From NCBI GenBank assembly GCA_002049455.2, contig KV918761.1:186001-250000 (forward strand): DNA of 64,000 bases, in the 5' to 3' direction. Shown in pieces: positions 54,461-64,000 of this stretch. Position numbers and translations under genes: made by a program. A model generated the notes under the pieces. It had not been told where the DNA came from. It saw only the letters and a list, made by a program, of their open reading frames with translations, and made no database searches. The stretch comes from Porphyra umbilicalis. Lineage: Eukaryota > Rhodophyta > Bangiophyceae > Bangiales > Bangiaceae. Position 1 is the stretch's first letter; each line of letters starts with the position of its first letter.

Positions 54461-54669
54461 CGATGAAGATGAGCACAGCCTTCGCCACTTGGCACACAAC
54501 CCGGTGGACGTCCACTGACACTTTCCCTCGCGAAAAAACGGAGCGCAGAGGTGACCTCCGTCCACAAGAGGCGAGCAAAGTGTCCCACGGGGGTTTTATA
54601 AGTACTCCCGCAACGTGCACTAGAAGAAAAAAAAATCAGAAGGTGGGCCGCCGTTGTAGTCCGGGTATA

Positions 54670-57600
54670 CAGTCAATATCCGGTTATATGCGCTCCAGTT
54701 ATATGACCCCCTGTCATATAAGTGGGAGGATCGCGATCGACAATTTGCTCGGGCTCGATCGCGCGATTGACCGATTGTCCTTGCAGCACCCCGATTAAGA
54801 GGAATTGAATTACCCAGATTAAGGGGGTACGACAAGGTGCGCACATTGGGGGGCCCTCGCCGTCGTAGACCCCATCGTCGTGGACATACCGTCGTGGACC
54901 GCACCGTCGTCGACGGTACCCTCGTTGACCCCGCTAGTGCCGTGTTGCCGCCGTAGTGCCCGCTTTACACGACTGGGCGCTAACCGTGAGTACTACAGCT
55001 ACCTGTGTTGGGAGCTTCTTACGCAGTGCCCAGGTTGCAGTTTCTTTCCTACTTCTTGTCGTCGTTTTCTGTGCTTTCGTGTTTCGGCGAGTGGTGTGGC
55101 GAGTCTGGTCCGTCGATGCTGTCTTGTTGTGCTTTTGTAGCTTCTTTTCTGTATGTCTTTACCTATGGATTGGGATCTGCTTGCTTTCGTTTTTGAGTTC
55201 GTCGTTTTGTGTGCTTGTGCTAGTTTGTGTGCTTCCGTCATGGTTATCCCTACTACAGCAAACCCCTATCAGGATAGCCCACAATGGCGGCGCTTAAGCG
55301 ATGTGGCCGCTGCGGCTGCCGTGGCGGCGACGGAAGAGGCATACCCACGCCCCTCGCGCGAGACAGCCCAGGTCATCCAGATGGCTGCTCGCGCAGCTAC
55401 AGCCGCAACGGCCACGGCGCTCGGCGGAGATCCCGTACAGCTGTCGGATGTGCCGTGGCGGCCATCCACATCTCAAGGCGCTGCAGCCGCAAGTACGCAA
55501 TGGTCTGGTGGTCCAGCCAACGACGTGGGCGCTCAAGGTCCAGCGGGGCGTCGCTGGAGCCACGGCGTGGCGCGCGGACGGGGCGGCGCGCGACGCGGAC
55601 GGAACCGTGCTGGCCGGGCCGGGAGTGTGGCCGGTGAGGCCATTAGACGGCCGGGGTCGGGCGAGGGGCGCAAACCCCGTACGTCCATCCCGCTAGGTGA
55701 CAAAATTGCCCTTATTGAGATCAAGGACGCTGGCCACTCGTGGGCACAGACCCTGGCCATGTTTTCACTCAACATTAGCCCGTCAGCCGCGCGGCACATC
55801 TACCGGAAGCGGAGCGAGTACAAGAGGCGAGCAGCGGCGTCGGAGGACTTGTCGGCGCCCCGCCTACGTCGGTCCTACTTTGAGTCGGTATCCCAGAGTT
55901 TGTGGGATTGGTACCGTACCCTACAACGGGTGGGGGGACGGCACCTACCGGTGTCAGGTGGCCTTTTAGAGGCCCGGGCACGGCGGATTGCGACCGACCT
56001 CGGCGTTACGAGATTCAAGGGTTCCCCACATTTTATCCAGAACTGGGCGGCACGGTACAAGCTGCACAACGTTGCCCTGTGGGGTCAAGGGGGTCGGCTG
56101 ACATTGAAGCGGCGGCGGCAAGCATCTCCAAGATCCGTTCGCAACTTGAGGCGTACCCTGCGGAACAAATCTACAACATGGACGAAACAGAGCTTTTCTA
56201 CCGGTGCATCCCCAACCGAGCGTATGTGGAGGCGGGCCAAAGGCGGCAAGCGCGGGGCACCAAAGCTATGAAAGCTAAAGATCGCATCACCCTTGTTTTG
56301 GCATGCAATGTAACTGGAACCCACAAGATACCGGCAGCCATCATCGGTAAGGCCAAGTTGCCGCTGTGTTTCAAGCGTCCCCGTCAGCCGTGTCCTCTTC
56401 CGTACTTCTCCCAACAGAGTGCGTGGATGGACGGCGTGATCTTCAAGTCCTGGTTTGAGACCGTCTTCCTGCCGGCTGTGCGAGCCCGCACGAGTCAACC
56501 AGTAGCCCTCATCTCCGACAATTGTGGGGCTCATGCGGAACTCGAGTGCGAGCAGGTCAAGTTCATCCCTCTACCGCCCAACTGCACGTCCGTCTACCAA
56601 CCGTTGGACCTGGGTATTATTGCCTGTCTCAAAAGACGGTACAAGCGACGATTACTGGACCTTCTTGTAAGTGTTTTTGAGAACACCACAAGATTCCGCG
56701 CAGCGGTAGGGGCCACGTCGGCCGCGGAAGCGGGCACACCGGCCACACCTCTGGCCCAGTCGGCCACCACGCGGTCAACCACTGGTGTGCTCCCTGCGGC
56801 GGCGGCGGGGGCATCCGCCGCGCCGTCAGCAGAGAGCGCGACGGTGGGGCGCGTGGAGGGTGCGCCAACCGTCGCAGGCCCTGGAGGGGCGCCCATGGGG
56901 ATGGCGATCTCGGCGGCGATGGCGGGCCCGGCGGCGGGTCGGGCCGACACGGGGTCTGTAGCGGGCGGTGCGAGCGCCGGCGTGGGACAGTCCGCTGGCC
57001 CGGCATCGGGCCCGGTGCCGCGTGTAAGCTCTATGGCAATCGCGGTGACGGGCGCAATGGCAGCCGACATGAGTGCTGCCCGCCGGGCGTCGGCCACGGA
57101 TGCGGGACCCCACTCGGGTGCCACGCCGGCAATGGATGGCGCTTTGGCAGGCGCCGCTGCGGTTGCGCCACCTGTGGTGGTGTTTTGGAACGGCAGCGGC
57201 GCACCTGCGGCGGCCCCTGGCCCGGGGATCTGGGGCTCACCGTCGGACGGGCCTGCGGCCGCAGATCCTGGGCAGCCAATTCGTCGCCGTTCACGCGCTC
57301 GATCCCCCCCCGTGGTGATCCGTGGTGTCCGGGACGGTGCCGCGGCGCACTTGCAAGATGCGTCGGAGATTGTGAAGGCCGAGTGGGAGGCGGTCGAGCC
57401 GGCCACTATCGCGCACTGCTGGGTCAAGTCTACTATTTTACCTAACGGGCTTGCCATGGATGTCACCGCCTTGCACGGCGAGTACCGTGCATCATCTCGA
57501 TCGATAGCCGAGGATGTCAGTTCGGTGGTGACTTTAATGGGGGGTTGTGGTTTTGGCGAGAGGGCCTTTTCGGGATCTCCGATGGCTGTGAGGGAGGAGG

Positions 57601-58314
57601 CGGTGGAGAAGTGGTTAGCTGCGGAAGATGACGAAGGAGTGCTGGCTGCCACGGCAGACCGGATGGTGTTTGACGAGGGAGACGGGGAGGATGCGTCGGA
57701 GGACGACGTTGAGTGATTTTTTTCTTGCGGCCTTTTCTTGACGTCGACACGGATGGACAGCATTCGACACCACTGTGCCAGTGTCTCGCTCGTTGCTATC
57801 GTGTCACACATAATAATGGGGATGAGGCTGAGGGGCGTGACGGAAGAGGGAGGTGGAGGAGTGGTTTTCTATGGTGGCAGTGGCGGTTGTAGCGTCGAAC
57901 CGGTCGCGACTACGGTTGCTTGGAAAAGAGGCGAGATAGCGCGGCGGATATGGCTTGGTCCTTGTTGAGCTTTTCCAGCTCCAGTGAGTACGACCGGCTT
58001 TCCCTGCACGAGTCTGTCTCGACCTTGTCGTGGTGCAGACCCTTTCTGGACATGAGAGAAGGCTCTGGCAATCTCGAGTCATGTCAATTCCGTAGTTTCT
58101 CACATCGGCGACAGATCGACCTCTGCCTGACCGGGCTCAATCCTGCGATCGAGTACCCCCCCTGGCATTGATCCATGCTCGGGCAGCACTGATCTGTCTC
58201 AGACGTCGACAGCACGTGAATTGAGGAAGCCCTGCCCGGTGCGACACGAGAATGCATCGCTGGAACCGGGGCTACATGTGTCCGTAGGGGTGTCATATAA
58301 GCGGATATTGACTG
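54670..58314 (+). mobile_element. Complete pogo/Tigger element
   Basis: A 3,645-bp element between TA dinucleotides (54668-54669, 58315-58316). Termini CAGTCAATATCCGGTTATAT and its complement match at 20 of 21 positions. A subterminal relative of the TIR (CAGTTATATGACCCCCTGTC) lies at 54707. The transposase reads left to right inside. Confidence 0.92.
55240..57716 (+). pseudogene. Pogo/Tigger transposase, frameshifted between HTH and DDE domains
   Basis: The first frame (ATG 55240) has an Ala/Gly/Arg-rich N-terminus, then a CENP-B-type N-terminal helix-turn-helix (SIPLGDKIALIEIKDAGHSW) and the second CENP-B/Tc5 helix-turn-helix (GLLEARARRIATDLGVTRFK, FIQNWAARYKLHNVALWG). At a five-G run, 56088-56092, the signal moves by one base into the second frame, which carries the catalytic DDE_1 domain. 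Its catalytic residues are Asp at 56181 (in NMDETELFYR), Asp at 56517 (in ALISDNCGAH) and Asp at 56607 (in YQPLDLG), with 29 residues between the last two: DD29D, as in Tigger. The C-terminal third is Ala/Gly-rich, with an acidic end (DEGDGEDASEDDVE) and stop at 57716. The leader at 55000-55235 is T-rich and may contain an intron. Apart from the slip the protein looks complete. Confidence 0.9.
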
Positions 58315-60854
58315 TAGTACCCTTGACCTAAAGGCCAGGGAAACTGAAAGCGCGTTCGCGAAAACACCCTGGATTTGAAAAACGATAGAACTGTTTTCAC
58401 ACGACGAAAGATACATAGGCAAGTCGAGCACCGCCTCCCGGGTGAGCGTCACCTGCAAGACCGGCGCCGCTTGGGAGCGCACGTACGAGCGGGAGATGAG
58501 AAAAACGGAGACGAGGAAGGCGGCCATGGCGGCGGTGGTGGCGGTCACCGACGTGACCACCGCTTGCTGGCGTAGGGAGCCCTCCGCCCACCGCCGCCGT
58601 GGCGTCCACCGCGGCCCGCACGAGCGGCAGCTGCTGCCGTCGGGGGGGTACCCGCCCACTGGTTGGTAGCGGCCGCACGCACGCTCCTCGACGACCAGCG
58701 CTTTGTCTTCGTCCGAGGGGGAATAGGTGATCGCCGCGAGGGGCTCCTGCCGCACCCACCGGAGGGTTAGCAGCGGCCGCCACCGCCGTGGCGGGCGGCG
58801 GCTGCCACCGAGGCACGGCCGCCACCATCCGAGCAACCACCGGCCGACGCTGGCTGGGCAGTCGTCGCTTGCCGCAGCGCGGACTCGAGGCCGAGCTGCG
58901 CGATGCGCACGTGCGCGGCGGCGACGCTGTGGATGGGGAGGGGGGGGTATGTGGGGCCACAGAGGGGGAGGGGGGGGGAAAAAGCCGTCGATGGCACGGG
59001 GGGGCGGGCGGCGGGGTGGAGCGAGGGAAAAGCAGGGGCGCCACGCCGCCGCCGCCACCGCCGCCGGCACCGCCGCGGCCGCGGCCGCCGCGGCCGCGGG
59101 CGCCACTCGCTGCCGTGTGCGGGCGCGCGTCGTGCGCACTGTCGTCCACTGCTCACCGCCGCGTCGGCGGCAGGCGCGGCGGGAACACCGCCAGCGGCGG
59201 TGGCCGCCGCCCCCACCCGCCGCGCGCGGGTGTTGCGGGAAGGGACGCGAACACGCAGGCCGCAGCGCATTCAGCGCCGACACGACCCCCTGTTTGAAAA
59301 ATCAAAACCGACGCTTCCCACAGGGCCCGCAGAGCCCGATTCTGGCCAACTACCGCGGAATTGCGACATCATGGCCGTTCGTGGCCGCGTCCACCTGCCC
59401 CCACGAACCCGTAAACGCCGCACCTGCCCTCACGCACCTTTTTAACCACGATTCTGCTTCCGCGGACCGTACGGGCGATGAAGACGTCACCACCTCTAGC
59501 AACTTCACAGAAAGATGCGGGCAGCCCCGGCGCATGTTCGCATAGTCAAGAAAGCGCCGGGGGACGTCCTCCAACGGCGTAGAAAGCCAAACGGACCGCC
59601 AAAAACGTTTTTTTAAATACTCCCGCAACGTGCACTAGAAAAAATGACTTTTTTTTCGACGTGTGGGTGTGAGAAAGCACCCTTGACTAAAGTCCAGGGA
59701 ATTCTGCCAGATTGAAGTTTAAAGTCGCTTGTATCCGATTCGCTGAAAATATTTGAAGCCTTCGAACTATGCTTCGGCAGCTCGGCTTTCGAGGCTACCT
59801 TTCAGTCTTGTCGCGTGCGATTGGACCGTGAAGGGCGTTGTCGCGATCATACTTAATTATCTGGCAACGTCTCCCACTGCCCCAGCGCCTTTTCTCGGTC
59901 AGAATCCTGAGACCGTTATAGTCATTAATCAGTTAAATCCGTCCCGGTTATATCCACAGTGGATATCACCGGGCCGAAGAACGCACCACAGGCGCCGAGA
60001 GACTAGGGAATGTGGACTGCAATCACATTTATGGTCGACCTTTTGAAGTGCTTCTCAGGTAGGATCAACTTAGACAAATCCTAGCTCATCCTACAGGAAT
60101 GGAACGCAATTTTGCCCGCGCAGATTGCCCGCCGGTCTGCCTGAAGGCGGACTGCCTGCCCATCAGGGCCAACACTGAGCTCAGACGCCAGCCTGATGAT
60201 GTTCAGCCTGTTGCTGACAACAAAAACTTGGACGTGTCTTCCCAGTAGCCATGATGGCTAACACGACGCTGAAGTGCGAGTTCGAGAGCGTAAGCGGTGA
60301 GGACCATGCGCAGGTGATGCGTCGCTGGGTGGTGGTCGAGACCAATGTTGAGGCCATCGATGTGAAGGTTGACGTGGCTTTGGCTGGTGCGGACGATGAA
60401 GAGTGATGGGGCATGGTGGGTCGGTTCGAGGCACACTCTTGCGTGATCAGGTTCTGAGAAGGCAAGTAAATTTGGATTTTATCTCGTCCGAGTTCACCGT
60501 AAATGCTCTCTTTCGTACTTCTCTTTCTTCCCAGTAGTATTGAAATGAACTCATGGCAGCCGATCGCAAGTCGAGCGAGAGGAACCTAAGTACTGTCCGC
60601 CACTGTAATAAAATGGCGATGAATATAACCGAATAATGACTGTACCTGTCGGCTCACTCCGTCCTCACATTGTCTGATATGGAGCCGAACTGTCCCACAC
60701 CACCAGGCCCCGCACCACCAAATTTGGAACTGCCAGAGGCGGTCCGCTCCAGCAGCCATGGCTTTTGAACAGCATCTGGCGCCTCAATTTGTTACCCAGC
60801 GCGCATATGATCTACGCCAACTTCGGTTTTGTTTCGCATAAGTCTCTTGTATCC
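58315..60854. other. Repeat mosaic right of Tigger
   Basis: Bases 58320-58375 and 59675-59705 carry CCCTTGAC(C)TAAAGKCCAGGG-like ends that may bound a repeat of about 1.35 kb. It includes a GC-rich block (58540-59230) and ends in TACTCCCGCAACGTGCACTA at about 59617, a sequence also found at 54602. Bases 59750-60850 are lower-GC. A Tigger-like terminus in the other orientation (complement begins CAGTCATTATTCGGTTATAT) lies near 60643. No gene is supported. Confidence 0.5.
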
Positions 60855-60932
60855 GTGGACGTTATAACGAGAATGCACTGTACTACCAAGAATGCCACTG
60901 TCCTTCATAAAGAGGCGCACAGGAGCGGAGAA

Positions 60933-61647
60933 ATTCCAGGAACGTGCGTGCAATACCCTGGCCTTCAATGCGGTAGCGCGCTCGGCGACGCATCGATACC
61001 GGGCACGCCGGCCGGCTGCATGGCCGCGAGCGTGCGCGGGGGCACGTACAGCCACGTTGCCGTGGTGGGGGGGGCGTCGGGCGGGGAAAGGGGTGCCGCT
61101 TCCACCACCGCAGCAGCGGCGGCCCGCCAGCGTCGCGCGATGCCCACGGGCGGGGCTGTCACTCCGCCGCGCGGCGCACCTGCGCACGGCGAGCGGGGCG
61201 GCCGACATGGCGCACGGGCGGGCGGGTGGGATTGACCGCCGCGCGACGGGGCGCCCCTAACCGCGCCGCTAGATGACGTCAGCAGTCGCCGACGCGCCGC
61301 CGCAACAGAAGCAGGCGCGCAGGCACGATGACCCGCGCGTCATCGCGGCCGCGTCGAACCCCGGAAGTCACGGCTCGCGGTCGCCGCGCGCAGTTCGGGG
61401 CGGTGGGGGGGGCAGGGGGGCAAGCGCCGTCCGGGCCCTGTGCCCTTTGTGGCAGGACAGTCCATCTCAGCCATGTATCTCCATTCGCTTTTAGCGTCAT
61501 CGCGACCCTTCCAGCACTGACGCGCCCTCAGATCCCTGAGGACACGAATGCAGACTGTCACCTCTGAAACGGAGAGCAAGTCTCTTGATCTAAGTATATG
61601 TGTGCATCACTACACTTTGAGAGCACCCTGTCCTAAAGGCCAGGGAA
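60933..61647. repeat. 715-bp dispersed repeat, copy 1
   Basis: Begins ATTCCAGGAACGTGCGTGCA and ends CCTAAAGGCCAGGGAA. It shares ordered blocks with copies 2 and 3, including GCGACGCATCGATACCGGGC and CGTCACGGCTCGCGGTCGCC-like sequence. The inner CCCTGGCCTTCA near the left end is complementary to the TAAAGGCCAGGG near the right end, suggesting TIRs. No transposase frame. Confidence 0.85.
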
Positions 61648-61666
61648 CAGCAAATCAAAGTGAATA

Positions 61667-61796
61667 CAGTGCGTTCTCGTTGTAAGAGACAGCTGATCCA
61701 GCTAAATATCAATAAAAGTGGCCCACACGGACTGGAATGGAAGACTCGCGACCCATATTCTCTTATACACGATTCTCTAATAACGAGAACGCGCGG
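61667..61796. mobile_element. 130-bp MITE, copy C
   Basis: A 130-bp copy in the same orientation as copy A, flanked by TA (61665-61666, 61797-61798). The right terminus has decayed (CGCGCGG where the others have CACTG). It sits 18 bp beyond repeat copy 1. Confidence 0.88.
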
Positions 61797-62060
61797 TAGT
61801 TCTAATGAGCTGATACGTCAGAAGAAACTTACGAAGTTCCCGGCACGCGAGGTGGACGTTACGAAGCACTGAGGCTGTGTCTTAACGGCGCGAGCACGTG
61901 CACGTGATTGGGTCCGAATATGGATATAAGTCCGTCGAGCACGCGTGATTCGACCACCGCTGTCTTGACGGGCCACCAAAACTGTCGTGATTAGATTGTT
62001 TGAAACGCCGCATCTGGAGTGGGCAGATCGCATCTCACAGCGATCGCAAGGAAGTTTCGG

Positions 62061-62775
62061 ATTCCAGGCACGTGCGTGCAATGCCATGGCCTTCAGGGCT
62101 GTGGCGCGCTCGGCGACGCATCGATACCGGGCACGCCGGCCGGCTCCATGGCCGCGAACACGCATGGGGGCACGTGCAGCCACGTAGCCGTAGCGCGGGG
62201 GGCACGGGGCGGGGAAAGGGGTGGCGCCGCCGCCACCGCAGCGGCGGCAGCCCGCTGGCGTGGCGAAACGCCCACGGGCGGGGCCGTCACCCCGCCACGC
62301 AGCGCACCTGTGCGCGGCGGGCAGGGCGGCCGACACGGCTGACGGGCGGGCGGGTGGGATCGACCGCCGCGCGACGGGGCACCTGTAACCGCACCGGTAG
62401 ATGGCGTCAGCAACCGCCGACCCGCCGCCGCAACAGAAGCCGGCGCGCAGGCACGATCACCCTCGGGGCATCTGGGCGCTTCGATCCCCGGAAGTCGCTG
62501 CGCGCGGTCGCCGCGCACAACTCGGGGCGGTGGCGGGGGGCAGGGGGGCAGGCGCCGTCCGGGCTCTGTGATACCTGTGGCAGGACAGTCCTTCTCAGCC
62601 ACGTTACGCCATTCGCTTTTGGCGTCATCGCGACCCTTTCAACGTCGACACGCCTCTGATCCCTGAGGACTCGAATGCAGACTGCCACCTCTGAAACGGA
62701 GAGCAAGTCCCGTGATCTAAGTACATGTGTGCATCACTACACTTTGATAGCACCCTGTCCTGAAGGCCAGGGAAC
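62061..62775. repeat. 715-bp dispersed repeat, copy 2
   Basis: Same length and orientation as copy 1. Ends ATTCCAGGCACGTGCGTGCA and CCTGAAGGCCAGGGAA. The left CCCTGG is altered to CCATGG. Confidence 0.85.
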
Positions 62776-62935
62776 ACAGCGCGCCTGCTGCGTTGCCGCA
62801 ACCACGCAAGCGGGCCCCGCCGATGAGGATTCGCCTCATCGCAGTCACGTGGCCGCACGACATGATCCGAAGAGAGCTCTCGTCCAGTCATTCGTGTCAG
62901 ATGCAGGGCCGCCCAACAGGATTTTTACTTTCCCA

Positions 62936-63030
62936 GCACGTTCACGTGTGCGAGATGTTTCAAAAATCTCGCACACGTGAACGTGCTCGGCCCGGATCGG
63001 CCCGAATCGGCCCGTTTCGGCCCGTTTCGG
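62936..63030. repeat. 21-bp-stem hairpin followed by 10-bp tandem repeat
   Basis: GCACGTTCACGTGTGCGAGA(T) at 62936-62956 is perfectly complementary to 62966-62986, with a 9-base loop. It is followed at once by five units of a 10-bp repeat with core TCGGCCCG (62987-63030). Confidence 0.9.
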
Positions 63031-63347
63031 ACGGTAAGTCCGTTCGTGTGCGGGTCACCCGATCAATCCAATATCGTCCAAACTGGTCGACGTGATTGGG
63101 GCGTGATTGGAACGTCGCGTTCCCATTGGCTAGCACGCACTTGTGCACGCCGTGCACGCGTCGTTAAGACAGACCCTGACCAATCATACGACCATGGCAT
63201 CTCAGATCCGGGACACATCACCTCCTAAATCGAGCAACAGCCACCATGCAGATGCGTGGAAAGAACTCATTTTTTCTCATGCGAACCGATACCAATCAAA
63301 GACTCAATGCGGCATACTCTTGGTCACAAGGAGAAAATTACCCTACA

Positions 63348-63765
63348 ATTCCAGGCACGTGAGTGCAATACCCTGGCCTTCAGGGCGGTGGCGCGCTTGG
63401 CGACGCATCGAAACCGGGCACGCCGGCCGACTCCATAGCCGCGAGCGCGCATAAAGGCACTTACAGCCACGTTGCCGTGGCCGGGGAAGCGTGGGGCTGG
63501 GAAAAGGGTGCCGCCGCCGGCACCGCAGCGGCGGCGGCTCGCCGGCGTCGCGCGAAGCCGACGGGAGGGGCCTTCACTCCGCCGCGCAGCGCACCTGTTA
63601 CCGCGCCGCTAGATGGCAGGCCGACGGGCGCCGCATCAGAAGCCGGCGCGCAGGCAGGATCACCCGCGGGTCATCGCGGGCGCGTTCAACCCCCACAGTC
63701 GCTGCGCACGGTCGCCGCGCCCAACTCGGGGTGGCGGGAGGTGGTACGCACGCCTAGTTAAGGGC
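63348..63765. repeat. 715-bp dispersed repeat, copy 3, 3'-truncated
   Basis: Begins ATTCCAGGCACGTGAGTGCA and follows copies 1 and 2 for about 415 bp with internal deletions, then ends near 63765 without the CCAGGGAA terminus. The remaining bases to the window edge hold no recognisable gene. Confidence 0.75.
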
Positions 63766-64000
63766 CAGTGTACCTGCTCTTCTAGGTTTTCAACAGGGTT
63801 GTCGCACCGGGTTGGCTGGTGCTTCAAATGGGACAGCTCATTGGCCGAAAAGGTAAGAGCAATCCCAACAATGTCGATTATCGTAAAATTATGGACCACT
63901 TGTCCCCACGTGTCTAACGTGGCACCATATGCGGAAACTAGCACCACCGACAACGTCCCGTATGCGGAACTTCCGCAAACGGGCCAGAAACGAATTACAG

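Larger units (their letters stand above)
52602..60880. mobile_element. 8.3-kb composite bounded by matching 26-bp TIRs
   Basis: CAGTGCATTCTCGTTATAAC plus six further bases at 52602-52627 matches the complement at 60855-60880 in 26 of 26 positions, and both ends are bordered by TA (52600-52601, 60881-60882). The termini are one substitution away from those of the 130-bp MITE family over their first 17 bases. Inside lie a complete Tigger element and other repeats. It is either one large element invaded by others, or the outer halves of two separate copies. Confidence 0.55.

Noticed and set aside
1..64000. CRISPR arrays, rRNA or tRNA genes, bacterial operons
   Set aside because: No regularly spaced identical repeats with unique spacers, no tRNA-like box sequences noticed, and the gene content is eukaryotic.

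Overview
The window is GC-rich eukaryotic nuclear DNA. It has spliceosomal introns, Ala/Gly/Arg-rich proteins and long G/C homopolymers. Only three ordinary cellular genes are recognisable: a SpoU/TrmH-type RNA 2'-O-methyltransferase (about 9.4-10.6 kb, +), the COPII coat GTPase-activating subunit Sec23 (10.9-13.3 kb, -) and a Golgi PAPS/nucleotide-sugar transporter of the SLC35B2/B3 type (51.0-52.1 kb, -). All three are uninterrupted single-exon frames. Intron-poor, very GC-rich host genes, a heavy DNA-transposon load and a PAPS transporter (needed to sulfate cell-wall galactans) would fit a bangiophyte red alga such as Porphyra/Pyropia. That placement is inference only; no marker gene in the window fixes the taxon.

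Most of the rest is DNA-transposon material in layers. From left to right: an unrecognised cysteine-rich gene split by one TGA (0-1.3 kb); a Tc1/mariner transposase split by one TGA and by a 298-bp MITE (1.9-3.3 kb); a PIF/Harbinger transposase pseudogene (5.65-6.6 kb); a Harbinger-type Myb/SANT partner protein with one in-frame TAG, whose 3' end runs into a 983-bp TA-flanked element (15.6-17.3 kb); a four-exon C2H2-zinc-finger transposase-like gene (19.5-24.3 kb, -); a 358-bp tandem satellite (24.86-26.19 kb); three poorly known, probably transposon-borne genes (26.9-28.6, 29.8-32.5 and 38.4-40.7 kb); an HMGXB3-like/KDZ-associated cysteine-cluster transposase (43.0-46.9 kb); and a complete pogo/Tigger element (54,670-58,314). 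The Tigger element lies between two matching long terminal inverted repeats 8.3 kb apart (52,602-60,880). The right end holds three copies of a 715-bp repeat and one of three copies of a 130-bp MITE. The MITE termini are related to the 8.3-kb inverted repeats.

The introns that can be placed by phase inside transposon genes are nearly uniform (169-189 bp) and T-rich. Many transposon genes carry a single in-frame stop inside an otherwise intact frame, or a one-base slip at a homopolymer. The host genes do not show this and use TAG, TAA and TGA as normal terminators, so code reassignment is unlikely. I see no rRNA, tRNA or CRISPR array and no recognisable reverse transcriptase. Large stretches (3.3-5.6, 13.3-15.6, 17.3-19.5, 32.5-37.0, 40.7-42.2, 46.9-51.0 kb) hold no gene I can support.
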